Assembly (NCBI GenBank): GCA_965222425.1
Contig: CBDCTW010000008.1
Span: 248,001 to 312,000 of the forward strand
Source of the DNA: CBDCNP01 sp965222425
Lineage (GTDB): Bacteria; Acidobacteriota; Vicinamibacteria; Marinacidobacterales; DATDRI01
Direction: 5' to 3'
Length of the DNA: 64,000 nt
A model generated the notes under the pieces. That model had not been told where the DNA came from, searched no databases, and saw nothing but the letters and a program-made list of their open reading frames with translations. A program made the translations under genes and the position numbers. Shown here piece after piece: positions 27,098 through 35,686 of the stretch (position 1 is the stretch's first letter; each line of letters begins with the position of its first letter).

Positions 27098-28635
27098 GAG
27101 TTCACCTCGCCGATCAGCGCGTTGTAATGGCCAACACCTGGCAAGGAACGTTCGTACTTCGTGAGCTCTCCGAGCTCCACATCGCCAAGAGCCTGCGCCT
27201 GCTCACGTCGAAGAACTGATGATTCGACGAGGTGACGGATCGCCTCAGCATCCGTACAGCCGAGTTCGAGCGCTTGACTCACCGCCTCACGCAGCTTGTC
27301 GTAGCCGTGCTCGCGGCCGAGCTGCACGAGCTCGACCATCTGGCGGGTTCCTTCGAGCTTCCCGTGACGTCGATTCAGCTTGGACCACAACTCGTCGTAG
27401 CTCGTGGGCCACCGACCTTTCTCCCGCCATTGAGCGAGCGGCGTCGAGCCGGCCAACGCTCCAGGCTTCCTGACCAGAACATCCAAGTAGTGCTCGAGTT
27501 CATAAATCGACTGGCTGCGGCCGTAGCAGCGCTCGTGGCGTGCCACGACGTGGCCCTCGTGCCAGATCTCAACTTCCAACGGCAGTAGCTTGGCCACAAC
27601 TCGCCGGTCCCGTTTCAACGGAGTCGAGTACCAGTTCGTGCCGACTCGAACGCAGCCTTTCTTGTTCACCTTTGCAAATCGTCGCTCCTCGATATCGAAC
27701 CCCTCGACGGTCAATGGCAACAGATGCTCCCGTTCAAGCTCCATCGCTGTTCCGACAGCATGCTCCTTGCCGCTAATGTGGCGCGTCGCATCCTTGAGAC
27801 AGCACGAGAGCAGATACTCGTTCAGCTCATCCCAGTTCGAAAACTCCGGTACCGGCGTCAGATAGTTGCGCCGGAAGTAGCCGACTTCGCTTTCCACCCC
27901 GCCCTTCTCGTTGCCTCGACTCGGATTACAAAACTCCGAGTCGAATCCCCAATGGGAGCGAAACGCCACGAATCGCTCCGTCTGCTCTCGTTGATAACCA
28001 CGCAGAATCTTAGTGACCGCGAGTGACAGGTTGTCGTAGCGCATGCGGCGGAACACGCCACCAAAGAACTCGAACGCATGCTCCTGCGCTTCGAAAAATG
28101 CTTGTTGCGTCGGACGCGGATAGCCGCGATGCAACGCGCCTCCTCCCGCCATGCTTCGGACTACGAGCGTGTGGACCTTCTCGAGCTCACCTCCGATCCG
28201 CGCGTACGCCTCGTACCAGTCCACTTGCCCTTCATCGCCCCACGCGTAGCTCTGCGGAACAAAAATCTCTGTGTCCTTCAGGCCGAGCTCGCTCTTCCGA
28301 CGAGCGACGTAGCGACGTACCGTTGATTCGCCAATCTCATGCTCCGGATGCTCGGCGCGCAACCGGGACCAAATACGACGAGCCGTATGGCGTTGCTTCC
28401 GAGGCGCTCGCTTGTCCTCCTTCAGGACCGCGTCGATGAACTCGCGTACTTCCTCAAGCTTCGGACTCGCACGCTCCGCGACTTTACGCTCCGGCGGTAC
28501 CGCGCTCTCCAGCGCCTGACGCACCATCCGACGGTGTACTCCGAACTCCTTCGCCACTCCCTTTATCGTTCCTACTCCGTGCTCGTACTCGCCACGGATC
28601 TGCTCGAACAATCGCACTTTCGCACCCCTTTTCAA
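27094..28635 (-). CDS. istA: IS21 transposase IstA, copy 2
   Basis: Same 513-residue DDE transposase as copy 1, with an intact frame and catalytic triad. The single base difference near 28371 does not change the protein. Confidence 0.95.
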   Translation of the reverse strand: MKRGAKVRLFEQIRGEYEHGVGTIKGVAKEFGVHRRMVRQALESAVPPERKVAERASPKLEEVREFIDAVLKEDKRAPRKQRHTARRIWSRLRAEHPEHEIGESTVRRYVARRKSELGLKDTEIFVPQSYAWGDEGQVDWYEAYARIGGELEKVHTLVVRSMAGGGALHRGYPRPTQQAFFEAQEHAFEFFGGVFRRMRYDNLSLAVTKILRGYQREQTERFVAFRSHWGFDSEFCNPSRGNEKGGVESEVGYFRRNYLTPVPEFSNWDELNEYLLSCCLKDATRHISGKEHAVGTAMELEREHLLPLTVEGFDIEERRFAKVNKKGCVRVGTNWYSTPLKRDRRVVAKLLPLEVEIWHEGHVVARHERCYGRSQSIYELEHYLDVLVRKPGALAGSTPLAQWREKGRWPTSYDELWSKLNRRHGKLEGTRQMVELVQLGREHGYDKLREAVSQALELGCTDAEAIRHLVESSVLRREQAQALGDVELGELTKYERSLPGVGHYNALIGEVNS

Positions 28636-28742
28636 CCGACCCTCCTCTCCGGGTTCTTCCCCGGCTCAGGGTATCGGTCTCGATGGGGTGGGCCAAATCA
28701 AATGAGCGAAATGGGCCAATTCAGACTAGCGAACACATCGTG

Positions 28743-29030
28743 ACGAGTGGTGTGTCGTACAGCCTCTTCGGCAGCTCGCGACTGGGTGACACACTGAACT
28801 TCGACCTAGTTGTCTTTCGGCCAGCTGTGATTCTGGGTGGGTTGCTGGTGACGGTCATCCTGAATGTGTTCCCGCTGACGCGGGCACAGGTCGGGGGAGG
28901 CGCTATCGGAACCCCGGGACGAGGTCATGTGATACGACTCGGGATCCTCGCCCTGGTCGGGATCCTCTCCAGCATCATCTTTGTTTATCTTCTGGCTGAG
29001 AACCTCCAGATCTTCGCACGCTCAGCACCC
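28743..29030 (+). pseudogene. Membrane protein, 3' part, ended by R1
   Basis: Continues the gene at 26024: TSGVSYSLFGSSRLGDTLNF, then two hydrophobic helices (PAVILGGLLVTVILNVFPL and LGILALVGILSSIIFVYLL). The frame enters an inverted R1 repeat at 29031 and is truncated there or shortly before its natural end. Confidence 0.6.
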
Positions 29031-29169
29031 CGTCCTGTGCCAAAACTCGGCCCCCTTTGAAATAGACGGTGCTTGTGCCATTTACTGTTGGTGATGTGTG
29101 CGCATCCCTTTGAAAAAGAGGTGCTTAGGCTCTATTTAGCGCGCGGCGAAGGTCGTGAGCGCTATTTTG
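29031..29169. repeat. Inverted R1 joined to half of an R3 MITE
   Basis: 29031-29067 is the R1 end in reverse. 29068-29169 is the left part of R3 (GGTGCTTGTGCCATTTACTG to GAGCGCTATTTTGG). Confidence 0.65.
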
Positions 29170-29436
29170 GGTGCTTCCGCCATCAAGTGTTGCTACGCGG
29201 CTGCGGGCAGTGGTACAGGTGCGGAAGAGACCGGGTTGCGCGCCCTACTGAGCACGAAAACCTCGATCCGCGACCACAAAGGAATCGTCGTCGCCAAGAA
29301 GATGTCTCGAAAGGTGAGCCGTCGCGTCGTCAGACCAGCCTGCATAGCCGGAGTTCGGATCTCACGTCCGAACTTCAGAGCTCCGTGCGGTCGGACGAAG
29401 TTGTAATAGCAACGGAGCAACTCCAGGTGCTCATCG
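29170..29436 (-). pseudogene. IS1-like transposase, C-terminal fragment
   Basis: Minus-strand frame: EHLELLRCYYNFVRPHGAL, KFGREIRTPAMQAGLTTR, RLTFRDIFLATTIPLWSR. This is the C-terminal end of a DDE transposase annotated as IS1-like in many genomes. Its outer end is GGTGCTTCCGCCATCAAGTG at 29170. An R3 MITE (29437) interrupts it upstream. Confidence 0.65.
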
Positions 29437-29602
29437 GGTGCTTCCGCCATTAAGTGTTGGTGAGATGACGCTAAGACTTTACGGTGCATTAAGTTACAGC
29501 CAAAATAGCGCTCACGACCTTCGCCGCACGCTAAATGGAGCGTAAGCACTTTCTTTGCAAAGGGATACGTACACATCACCAACAGCAAACAGCGCAAGCA
29601 CC
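29437..29602 (-). repeat. R3 MITE, full inverted copy
   Basis: A 166-bp mirror of 19340-19505, lying inside the IS1-like transposase remnant. Confidence 0.75.
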
Positions 29603-29859
29603 GCGCGAGCGAGCAAGCAAGCTGACTCAGGCTGCCTGTCCCTTCCATAAACTCGAGCTGTATGAGATTGGCGAACTTCCTGCAACCGGAATGCTTTGGT
29701 CGTCTTCATGTCGTCTGGTCAAAATACTCGAACGCCCAGCGGGTCAGCAGTTTGCACCTTTCCAAAGGCCGCCTACCGCCCTTGGCCCGGTCGCAAACAC
29801 AGACACTACGCTGCTGATTTATGGTCTATTTCAAAAGGGCCGAGTTTTGGCACAGGACG
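29603..29859. repeat. IS remnants ending in R1
   Basis: The minus-strand start MKTTKAFRLQEVRQSHTARV (29612-29709) is a second copy of the frame at 8810. CGAACGCCCAGCGGGTCAGC (29728) is shared with 16738. An extended R1 occupies 29778-29859. Confidence 0.6.
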
Positions 29860-29953
29860 GGGTCGTTTTACCCACAAGGAAATTTTCCTGAGATTATGAA
29901 CGCCGACTGCCCCGTGGCCAGCTCCTATCGACCTGGCCCACAATAGCCGGACG

Positions 29954-32494
29954 ATGACGGGTCCCCTCTACGAGTTGCTGCCCCGCGGCGAGGCAGGGAG
30001 CGACGAGCTTCTCGGTCGCTTCCTCGACTATGTCTCGCACCTGGGTCTCACACTCTACCCAGCTCAGGAGGACGCGATCCTCGCGCTCTTCGAGGGGCAC
30101 AACGTCATCCTGAACACCCCTACCGGTTCAGGGAAGTCGCTGGTCGCCTCCGCGCTACACTTCATGTCTCTCGCTCATGGGCGACGCTCCGTCTACACCT
30201 GTCCCATCAAAGCGCTAGTCAACGAGAAATGGATGGCACTCTGCCGCGAGCTTGGTCCTACGAACGTCGGCCTCTCCACGGGCGACGCCACCGTCAACCG
30301 CGGAGGACCAGTCCTCTGCTGCACCGCGGAGATCCTCGCGAACATGGCCTTACGAGAGGGGAAAGATGCGGCGGTGGACGACGTGGTGATGGACGAGTTC
30401 CACTGGTACGCCGACCGCGATCGCGGGGTTGCCTGGCAGGTACCGCTTCTTACCCTGCCCCAGACACGCTTCCTCCTCATGTCCGCCACTCTCGGTGACG
30501 TGGCCTTCTTCGAGGAGGCGCTCACCGGCCGGAATGGTCGGCCCACCGTCACGGTGAAGTCCATTGAGCGACCCGTTCCGCTCGACCATGCCTATTCCGA
30601 GATCCCCTTGGCGAAGGCGGTAGAAAAGCTCGCCTCCGAGGACAAGGCGCCGATCTACATCGTTCATTTCACGCAGAAAGACGCCGCGGACAGCGCGCAG
30701 GCTTTCACGAGCCTCAGGCTCTCGACCCGTCAGGAGAAGAACCAGGTAGCGGCGGCGATCGAAGGGGTCCGCTTCACGAGCCCCTACGGCCCCAAGGTCC
30801 GCAAGTGGCTCCGGCAGGGCATAGGTGTGCACCACGCGGGACTCCTTCCCAAGTATCGAGTGCTGGTCGAACAACTCGCCCAGCAAGGACTCCTCAAGGT
30901 CATCTGCGGCACGGACACGCTGGGTGTGGGCATCAACGTGCCGATCCGGACGGTGCTCTTCACCAGGCTCTGCAAGTTCGACGGGCACAAGACGGCGGTC
31001 CTCTCCGCCCGCGATTTCCACCAGATCGCCGGGCGCGCGGGCAGGAAGGGCTTCGACGAGGAAGGCTTCGTGGTGGCGCAGGCCCCGGATCATGTGATCG
31101 AGAACTTGAAACTCGGGGAGAAGGCGAAAGAGGGCAAGAAGGTCGTCAAGAGGAAGCCCCCCGAGCACAACTTCGCCAACTGGGACCGGCAAACCTATGA
31201 GCGGCTCATCGTCGCTCCCCCGGAGCGACTCACTTCCCGTTTCGACGTGTCGCACGGGATGCTCTTGAACGTCCTTTCGCGCCAGAGCGACGGGTGCCTC
31301 GCGATGCGGAGGCTTATCCGGGTGAGCCACGAGCCCGACCGCGCCAAGGGAGGTCACTTTCGACGGGGATGGCAGCTTTTCCGTTCCCTTTTGGCGCGCG
31401 GCATCGTCGAAATCGTTCCCAGAACGGCGGAGGGCTCGCGGCTTCGTGTGAATGTCGAGCTTCAAGAGGATTTCTCGATGGATCAAGCCCTCTCGCTCTA
31501 TCTTCTCGAGACGCTCCCGCTCCTCGACCCGGAGTCGGAGATCCACGCGCTCGACATCCTCACGCTGGTCGAAAGCATTCTCGAGGACCCAAAGCTTATC
31601 CTGCGCCGACAGCTCGACAAGCTGAAGGGGAAGGCGGTCGCGGAGATGAAGGCCGAGGGCCTCGACTACGACCAGCGCATGGAAGAACTCGAAAAGCTCG
31701 AGTACCCGAAGCCTCTGCGGGAATTCATCTACGCGACGTTCAACGCCTTCGCCGACCGGCACCCCTGGGTCGAGGAGGAGAACATCCGGCCGAAGTCGAT
31801 CGCGCGGGAGATGTTCGAGAGCTTTCGCTCGTTCTCGGATTACGTGCAGGAGTACGACCTCGAGCGGGCCGAGGGGCTCCTCCTGCGCCACCTCAATAGC
31901 GTCTACAAGGTTCTCCGGCAGACCGTGCCAGACCAGGTGAAGACCGACGAGGTCGTCGAGATGGAACTCTACCTGCGCGATATGTTGCGTCAGGTGGACT
32001 CGAGCCTTCTTGAGGAGTGGGAGAGGATGCGCGACTCGAACTACCGGCCGGAGGAGCGGGAGGAGTCGCGGCCACCACTTTCGGAGGAGGCACCGGGCGT
32101 CACGCACGATACCAAAGCCTTCACTGCCGCCATTCGCACGCGTGTCTTCGCCTTCCTCCGTGCGTGGTCGATCGGAGACGACGAAGCGGCGCTTCGTACC
32201 ATCGACTCGGAAACTGATGCTGACGGAGAGCTCTGGAGCCCGGAGCGCCTGCACGCGGCTCGCGAGGCCTTTCGCGTAGACCACGCGGGCCTGCGCCTCG
32301 ACCCCGAGGCGCGGAACCTCCGCCACACGCACGTGAAACTCTCGGACGATCGGACTACATGGCGCGTCGAGCAGATGCTCGTGGATCTGGAGGACATCAA
32401 TGATTGGATCGCGGAGCTGGGGGTAAATCTCGAAACCTCGCGCGAGGCAGGACAGCCGATGATTCAGCTACTGCGTCTCGAAACCCTGGTCTGA
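29954..32494 (+). CDS. DUF3516-type superfamily 2 helicase
   Basis: An 846-residue Ski2-like DEAD/DEAH-box helicase. Motif I TPTGSGKS is at residues 55-62, motif II VVMDEFHWY near 148, motif III LLMSATL near 177, and motif VI QIAGRAGRKGF near 362. Downstream lies a long helical region (about 400-720) and a C-terminal domain characteristic of the DUF3516 group (LYLRDMLRQVDSSLLEEWER, then DDRTTWRVEQMLVDLEDIND). Members are predicted to unwind RNA or DNA with ATP; a specific role is not established. The frame is complete and monocistronic, with R1 debris 95 bp upstream and 10 bp downstream. The alternating E/K and R/E segments make coiled coils likely. Confidence 0.9.
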   Translation: MTGPLYELLPRGEAGSDELLGRFLDYVSHLGLTLYPAQEDAILALFEGHNVILNTPTGSGKSLVASALHFMSLAHGRRSVYTCPIKALVNEKWMALCRELGPTNVGLSTGDATVNRGGPVLCCTAEILANMALREGKDAAVDDVVMDEFHWYADRDRGVAWQVPLLTLPQTRFLLMSATLGDVAFFEEALTGRNGRPTVTVKSIERPVPLDHAYSEIPLAKAVEKLASEDKAPIYIVHFTQKDAADSAQAFTSLRLSTRQEKNQVAAAIEGVRFTSPYGPKVRKWLRQGIGVHHAGLLPKYRVLVEQLAQQGLLKVICGTDTLGVGINVPIRTVLFTRLCKFDGHKTAVLSARDFHQIAGRAGRKGFDEEGFVVAQAPDHVIENLKLGEKAKEGKKVVKRKPPEHNFANWDRQTYERLIVAPPERLTSRFDVSHGMLLNVLSRQSDGCLAMRRLIRVSHEPDRAKGGHFRRGWQLFRSLLARGIVEIVPRTAEGSRLRVNVELQEDFSMDQALSLYLLETLPLLDPESEIHALDILTLVESILEDPKLILRRQLDKLKGKAVAEMKAEGLDYDQRMEELEKLEYPKPLREFIYATFNAFADRHPWVEEENIRPKSIAREMFESFRSFSDYVQEYDLERAEGLLLRHLNSVYKVLRQTVPDQVKTDEVVEMELYLRDMLRQVDSSLLEEWERMRDSNYRPEEREESRPPLSEEAPGVTHDTKAFTAAIRTRVFAFLRAWSIGDDEAALRTIDSETDADGELWSPERLHAAREAFRVDHAGLRLDPEARNLRHTHVKLSDDRTTWRVEQMLVDLEDINDWIAELGVNLETSREAGQPMIQLLRLETLV

Positions 32495-32503
32495 GCGGCG
32501 TTA

Positions 32504-32805
32504 GCTTCAGGAACATGCTTCGATATTCGCTCTCGACTAGTCCCCTGTAGCAGAAAACACTAGATAAAGCATAGCTTGCCGAAACCATTCTAAGTGCGTA
32601 AATCTTATGAATCTTATGGACTGGCGAAAAGTCTAACTTTGTATAGTAATCAAAGACCCAGGGGACTAGGTGGTCATCTGCATGGTGACGACCCGCCCGC
32701 CCAAGACGATTGTAAAGCCCACGGCCCTTGGCCCGGTCGCAAACACAGACACTAAGTTGCTGATTTATGGCCTATTTCAAAAGGGCCGAGTTTTCGCACA
32801 GGACG
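32504..32805 (+). repeat. R1 repeat, extended copy carrying a MITE
   Basis: Homologous to 20296-20468, from GCTTCAGGAACATGC to GGACG, but interrupted at CTAG by a 125-bp insertion. One base of the terminal motif differs (TCGCACAGG for TGGCACAGG). Confidence 0.75.
32541..32665. repeat. AT-rich MITE with CTAG target duplication
   Basis: The left end is TCCCCTG and the right end CAGGGGA, with a flanking direct repeat CTAG (32537-32540 and 32666-32669). The uninterrupted locus at 20329-20332 provides the empty site. The element is visibly AT-rich against its GC-rich host and has no coding potential. Confidence 0.8.
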
Positions 32806-33013
32806 GGGTGGCGGATGGTGGAGTCTGGAGCCATCCGGTCTCGGCAATAAGTAGCCTCCCTTTTGGCGGAGATCCTGGACCCGGGGCCGTCCGAGGCTGT
32901 TTCCGCCGCGCGCTGTAGTCCCACTTCCGCTGGCGAACCAAGCGTAGACACCTCTAATCCGAAACGTCCCAGCGCGCGGGTCTTGAGTTCGTTTGTGTTT
33001 TTAGACACGACGG
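32806..33013. repeat. Repeat debris with inverted R4
   Basis: Contains GTGGCGGATGGTG (also near 13673), a GC-rich segment, and an inverted R4 at 32931-33013 ending GTTTTTAGACACGACG. Confidence 0.55.
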
Positions 33014-33021
33014 GGTTATCG

Positions 33022-33300
33022 CTACCAGACGAACCCGGCGTAGACCGCGTACGTCATCTCGGAGCCGAAATGGTTGATGGTCGAGGCGTCGGGGCTGAAC
33101 GGCCGCTGCAGCTGGAGTTCGACGCTGAGCCGGCCGAGCTCGACGCCGCCCATCACGTTGTCCATCATCATTATTAATCCGGGACTGGACTCTAGGGCCC
33201 GGACCGCCCTCGAGCACATGCTGGAGAGCGTGGTCAGCGCGCGAGGGAAGGTGCTGAGGACGAACTTCTCGGCGATCAGCCAAGTAACGCGAGCGACCAA
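33022..33300 (-). pseudogene. C-terminal fragment, possible outer-membrane protein
   Basis: The frame ends MTYAVYAGFVW-stop; alternating hydrophobic residues and a terminal aromatic are typical of beta-barrel C-termini. Upstream it reads LGRLSVELQLQRPFSPDAST. About 90 residues, with no start or N-terminal domain; both flanks are repeats (R4 on one side, IS debris at 33290-33365 on the other). The family is not identified. Confidence 0.35.
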
Positions 33301-33365
33301 GCTGACTCAGGCTGCCTCTCGCCACTCGTATCGATGGTGCAGTCCACCGACTCGCGGCAGTGCGA

Positions 33366-34451
33366 GGCGTTGTTGCACGGCCCGGAGCAAATCGCTGACC
33401 TCCCTGTGCCGGTCGTAGAGTCACCCGGCGCAGTACGTATCGGGCATCCCGAGCGCGGTCATCTTGTTGAGTATCTCGCACCCAATTCGGTGTTCAACTC
33501 GTTGCCTCGCCAACGTTCGTGTCCGCATCTCGGGCCCGATGATCGCTTTGTAACGATAGACCGCGTTCTCCACCATGCTTCGCTTGGTGCAGCCTGAGAG
33601 CTTGTACCATTCACGTCGGCCGTGTCTTTCGATGGCACGAATATGGCGGTCGCGCTCCTGCATGGCGGTGTTCGAATTCTGATTGAGCGTCGCGTTTCGT
33701 TGCGGCGGAATCACCACGCGCGTCCTTCGTCCAGGGCTGTGCGCTTCGATCGCTTCGTAGACCGCTTCCTTGTCGTATGCACTGTCCGCCGCCACGGACG
33801 CTAGAGGTGCTTGAATCTGTGTTAGCAAAGCGGGGACTCGGGTTGCGTCGCGAGCTCGTGACGCCGTCAGTTCGGACGCAACAATGTTGCCGGTCTCGCG
33901 ATCAACGGCGATGTGCAACTTGCGCCATGCGCGCTGCTTTGGCGGTTTGCGGGCGGTTCCAACATGAATCCTCAAGCCCGTGCTATCGATCATCAGGTGG
34001 ATTGGTTGATTGCTTGCGGCTTTCGGAATCCGCAGCTTCTTGCGGAGCAGCCTCGACCGCCGAGACAACGTCGAGTAGTCCGGGATCTCGATACCGAGCC
34101 CGAGCAGCGAGGCGATCGAGTGCAAGAAGCCTTCGGTTTGTCGGTAGGCGAGCTTGTACACCATCCGGACAACCAGGCCCGTTTCAATAGCCATGTCTGA
34201 ATAGACCCGTTGACCGCCAGGCTTACCGGTCTTGTCGGCCTTCCAGTTCGCGATTGCCTCCTCGTCAAACCAGACTGTCAAATCGCCCCGGCGGCGCAGC
34301 CCTTCGTTGTATTCCGCCCAGTTGCGAACGTGGTACTTCTTCTGCTTCGCGTGCTTGTACTGGCAGCGCTTGGGATACTTCATGCTCGAAACATACCTCG
34401 GCCACCACCATAGGCGGATTTCGCTCTCAGCCAGAGCGGTGCAACAACGCC
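33366..34451 (-). mobile_element. IS5-family element
   Basis: About 1,086 bp with inverted ends GGCGTTGTTGCAC and GTGCAACAACGCC enclosing one intact transposase gene. No convincing direct repeat flanks it (GCAGTGCGA versus ACCCATTGG), so one flank has been replaced since insertion. Its right end cuts the spondin-domain gene. Confidence 0.85.
33421..34383 (-). CDS. IS5-family transposase
   Basis: A 320-residue DDE transposase with the IS903-group pattern. It has an N-terminal LTVWFDEEAIANWKADKTGK, a first aspartate in HLMIDSTGLRIHV, a second in SVAADSAYDKEAVYEAI, and the glutamate in MVENAVYRYKAIIG. No frameshift; the length is normal. It is the only gene of the element, reading inward from the 34.4-kb end. 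Likely functional. Confidence 0.92.
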   Translation of the reverse strand: MKYPKRCQYKHAKQKKYHVRNWAEYNEGLRRRGDLTVWFDEEAIANWKADKTGKPGGQRVYSDMAIETGLVVRMVYKLAYRQTEGFLHSIASLLGLGIEIPDYSTLSRRSRLLRKKLRIPKAASNQPIHLMIDSTGLRIHVGTARKPPKQRAWRKLHIAVDRETGNIVASELTASRARDATRVPALLTQIQAPLASVAADSAYDKEAVYEAIEAHSPGRRTRVVIPPQRNATLNQNSNTAMQERDRHIRAIERHGRREWYKLSGCTKRSMVENAVYRYKAIIGPEMRTRTLARQRVEHRIGCEILNKMTALGMPDTYCAG

Positions 34452-34993
34452 ACCCATTGGCCTCCTTCGAGAAGGCTCAAGGCCGAAACCCCGGTGAACC
34501 AATCGGGGCTCGGTGCCACCATCGAGACCAACGTCACCAGAGTGTAATCGCGCCGGATCGCGAAATCGAGAGACACGCTTGAAGGCGATCGAGGAATGCC
34601 ATCACCTGAAAGAAGCCTGTCCGCCGTTCCTTCGTCGCGAGCCGCTCGAATCTCTTCGTTGAGAGGGGTTTTAAGACCCCTTTCGGCCATGGCTTTGATC
34701 CCATCCGACGCCTTCCTTCCGGGCATCCAGAAGCGAATGTCGTCGTTGTGCGTGCCACCGATCAATCCGGAGAAGTGTGGGTTGGGAGGAAAGTCTTCGG
34801 GATGGGTCGATTTACTCCAGGAAGCATCGAAAGTGACGGTGTACTCGGCTCTCGCCTCGGGTTCAGCAGTCTCGGCCGGTGGAGATGACTCGGGTTCCGT
34901 GGTCGAGGATGGGGACATGGAGGAACTGCAACCCACGACCCCGACCGCGGTGATAGCAAGCGTCAACCATTGAAAAGACTGCAGCATACTCAT
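34452..34993 (-). pseudogene. Spondin-domain lipoprotein, 3'-truncated
   Basis: About 180 residues. The lipoprotein signal ends AVGVVGCSSS, giving a lipidated cysteine; a Pro/Glu-rich linker follows. The spondin N-domain then starts at YTVTFDASWSKSTHPEDFP and includes HFSGLIGGTHNDDIRFWMPG and VAPSPDWFTGVSAL. Bacterial spondin-domain proteins are surface or periplasmic, of unknown role. The frame is broken after LLEGGQWV, where the IS5 end begins at 34451, so the last strands are lost. The truncated protein might still fold partly. Confidence 0.75.
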
Positions 34994-35096
34994 GAGGAAA
35001 TTGTGTCGGGTCGATGGCCTTGGGTTGATTCATGATAGCGCAAATCGGCCCCCTTGCGGAGCTGGTAGCTGCGGAGGCGCTGCGCCACCTACCGGC

Positions 35097-35190
35097 TGTG
35101 ATCCGCAAAAAAGAAGATCGACAAGAAGCGGCCGACCATAGCAGATCTCAAACGCGCAATCAACGCTGGATAGACTTTCTGCGGAGCACA
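35097..35190 (-). repeat. R6 MITE, copy 3
   Basis: An inverted 94-bp copy: TGTGATCCGCAAAAAAG on the left, CTTTCTGCGGAGCACA on the right. The sequence between the spondin start and this copy (34994-35096) has no gene. Confidence 0.75.
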
Positions 35191-35215
35191 AGGGTCGAGT
35201 TTTGGCTCAGGACGG

Positions 35216-35376
35216 CGAGCTCATGGAGTGCCCGCCAACGGGCCATGGCACCTTCGGCGAAGCCGGCGTAAAGAAGCGTGAGCACCTCCCGGGCGATCTG
35301 GCAGGCTCGCGCGTGCAACCTGGTCTGGACCTCCACAGTGAACGGGTTGGGGCAGGGATTTTGCTCGCGCAGCCGG
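35216..35376 (-). pseudogene. DUF5677-like fragment between R1 ends
   Basis: About 53 residues: NPFTVEVQTRLHARACQIA, then REVLTLLYAGFAEGAMARWR and ALHELAV. This helical pattern resembles the core of DUF5677 proteins. Both ends are cut by R1-type sequences (35194-35214 and 35377-35422), so neither start nor stop survives. Confidence 0.5.
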
Positions 35377-35422
35377 TGATTTAACACCTATTTCAAAAGG
35401 GCCGAGTTTTGGCACAAGGACG
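35377..35422 (+). repeat. R1 repeat
   Basis: GATTTAACACCTATTTCAAA to GGCACAAGGACG, with one inserted A in the terminal motif. The remainder up to 35575 is non-coding leader for the next genes. Confidence 0.65.
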
Positions 35423-35575
35423 CGAGTGAACTCCTGAGGATTTGAGTAGCGGAACTTGCGCCCGAGTACGTCTGAACGTAGGCGTGCGCATCTCTGGTTC
35501 GGACAGATTCGGATAAGGAGCTACCAGCGCCCAGCCGTGATAGTCTTCACACTGAACCGAAGAAGAAGAGGTGGC

Positions 35576-35683
35576 ATGAGATGGATACTGGCTCTTGCGT
35601 GCGCGCTGGCTGCCGTGGGCTGTAGCGGGAACACGCGAGTGGAGCCCTTTTTGGGGAACTCGGCGGAATCAGAAAAGGAGTGA
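35576..35683 (+). CDS. Very small lipoprotein (35 aa)
   Basis: ATG follows GAAGAAGAAGAGGTGGC. The peptide MRWILALACALAAVGCSGN has a charged start, a hydrophobic core and a cysteine at a plausible lipobox (A-V-G-C). Only about 20 residues would remain after processing. The stop is 3 bases before the slipin ATG, so the two are co-transcribed and perhaps translationally coupled. It could be an entericidin-like small lipoprotein or a leader; the family is not identified. Confidence 0.5.
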   Translation: MRWILALACALAAVGCSGNTRVEPFLGNSAESEKE

Positions 35684-35686
35684 GCG

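Larger units (their letters stand above)
26174..28737 (-). mobile_element. IS21-family element, copy 2
   Basis: Complete, 2,564 bp, with a TCGTG duplication at 26169-26173 and 28738-28742. It carries at least one base change relative to the others (AAATACGACG for AGATACGACG near 28371). Confidence 0.95.

Noticed and set aside
413..28737. A composite transposon bounded by IS21 copies 1 and 2
   Set aside because: Each copy has its own private target duplication (CTAGT, TCGTG), so they inserted separately and do not bound a single unit.
30350..32332. 660-codon minus-strand frame opposite the helicase
   Set aside because: A long antisense frame caused by codon bias; its composition is low-complexity and no domain is visible.
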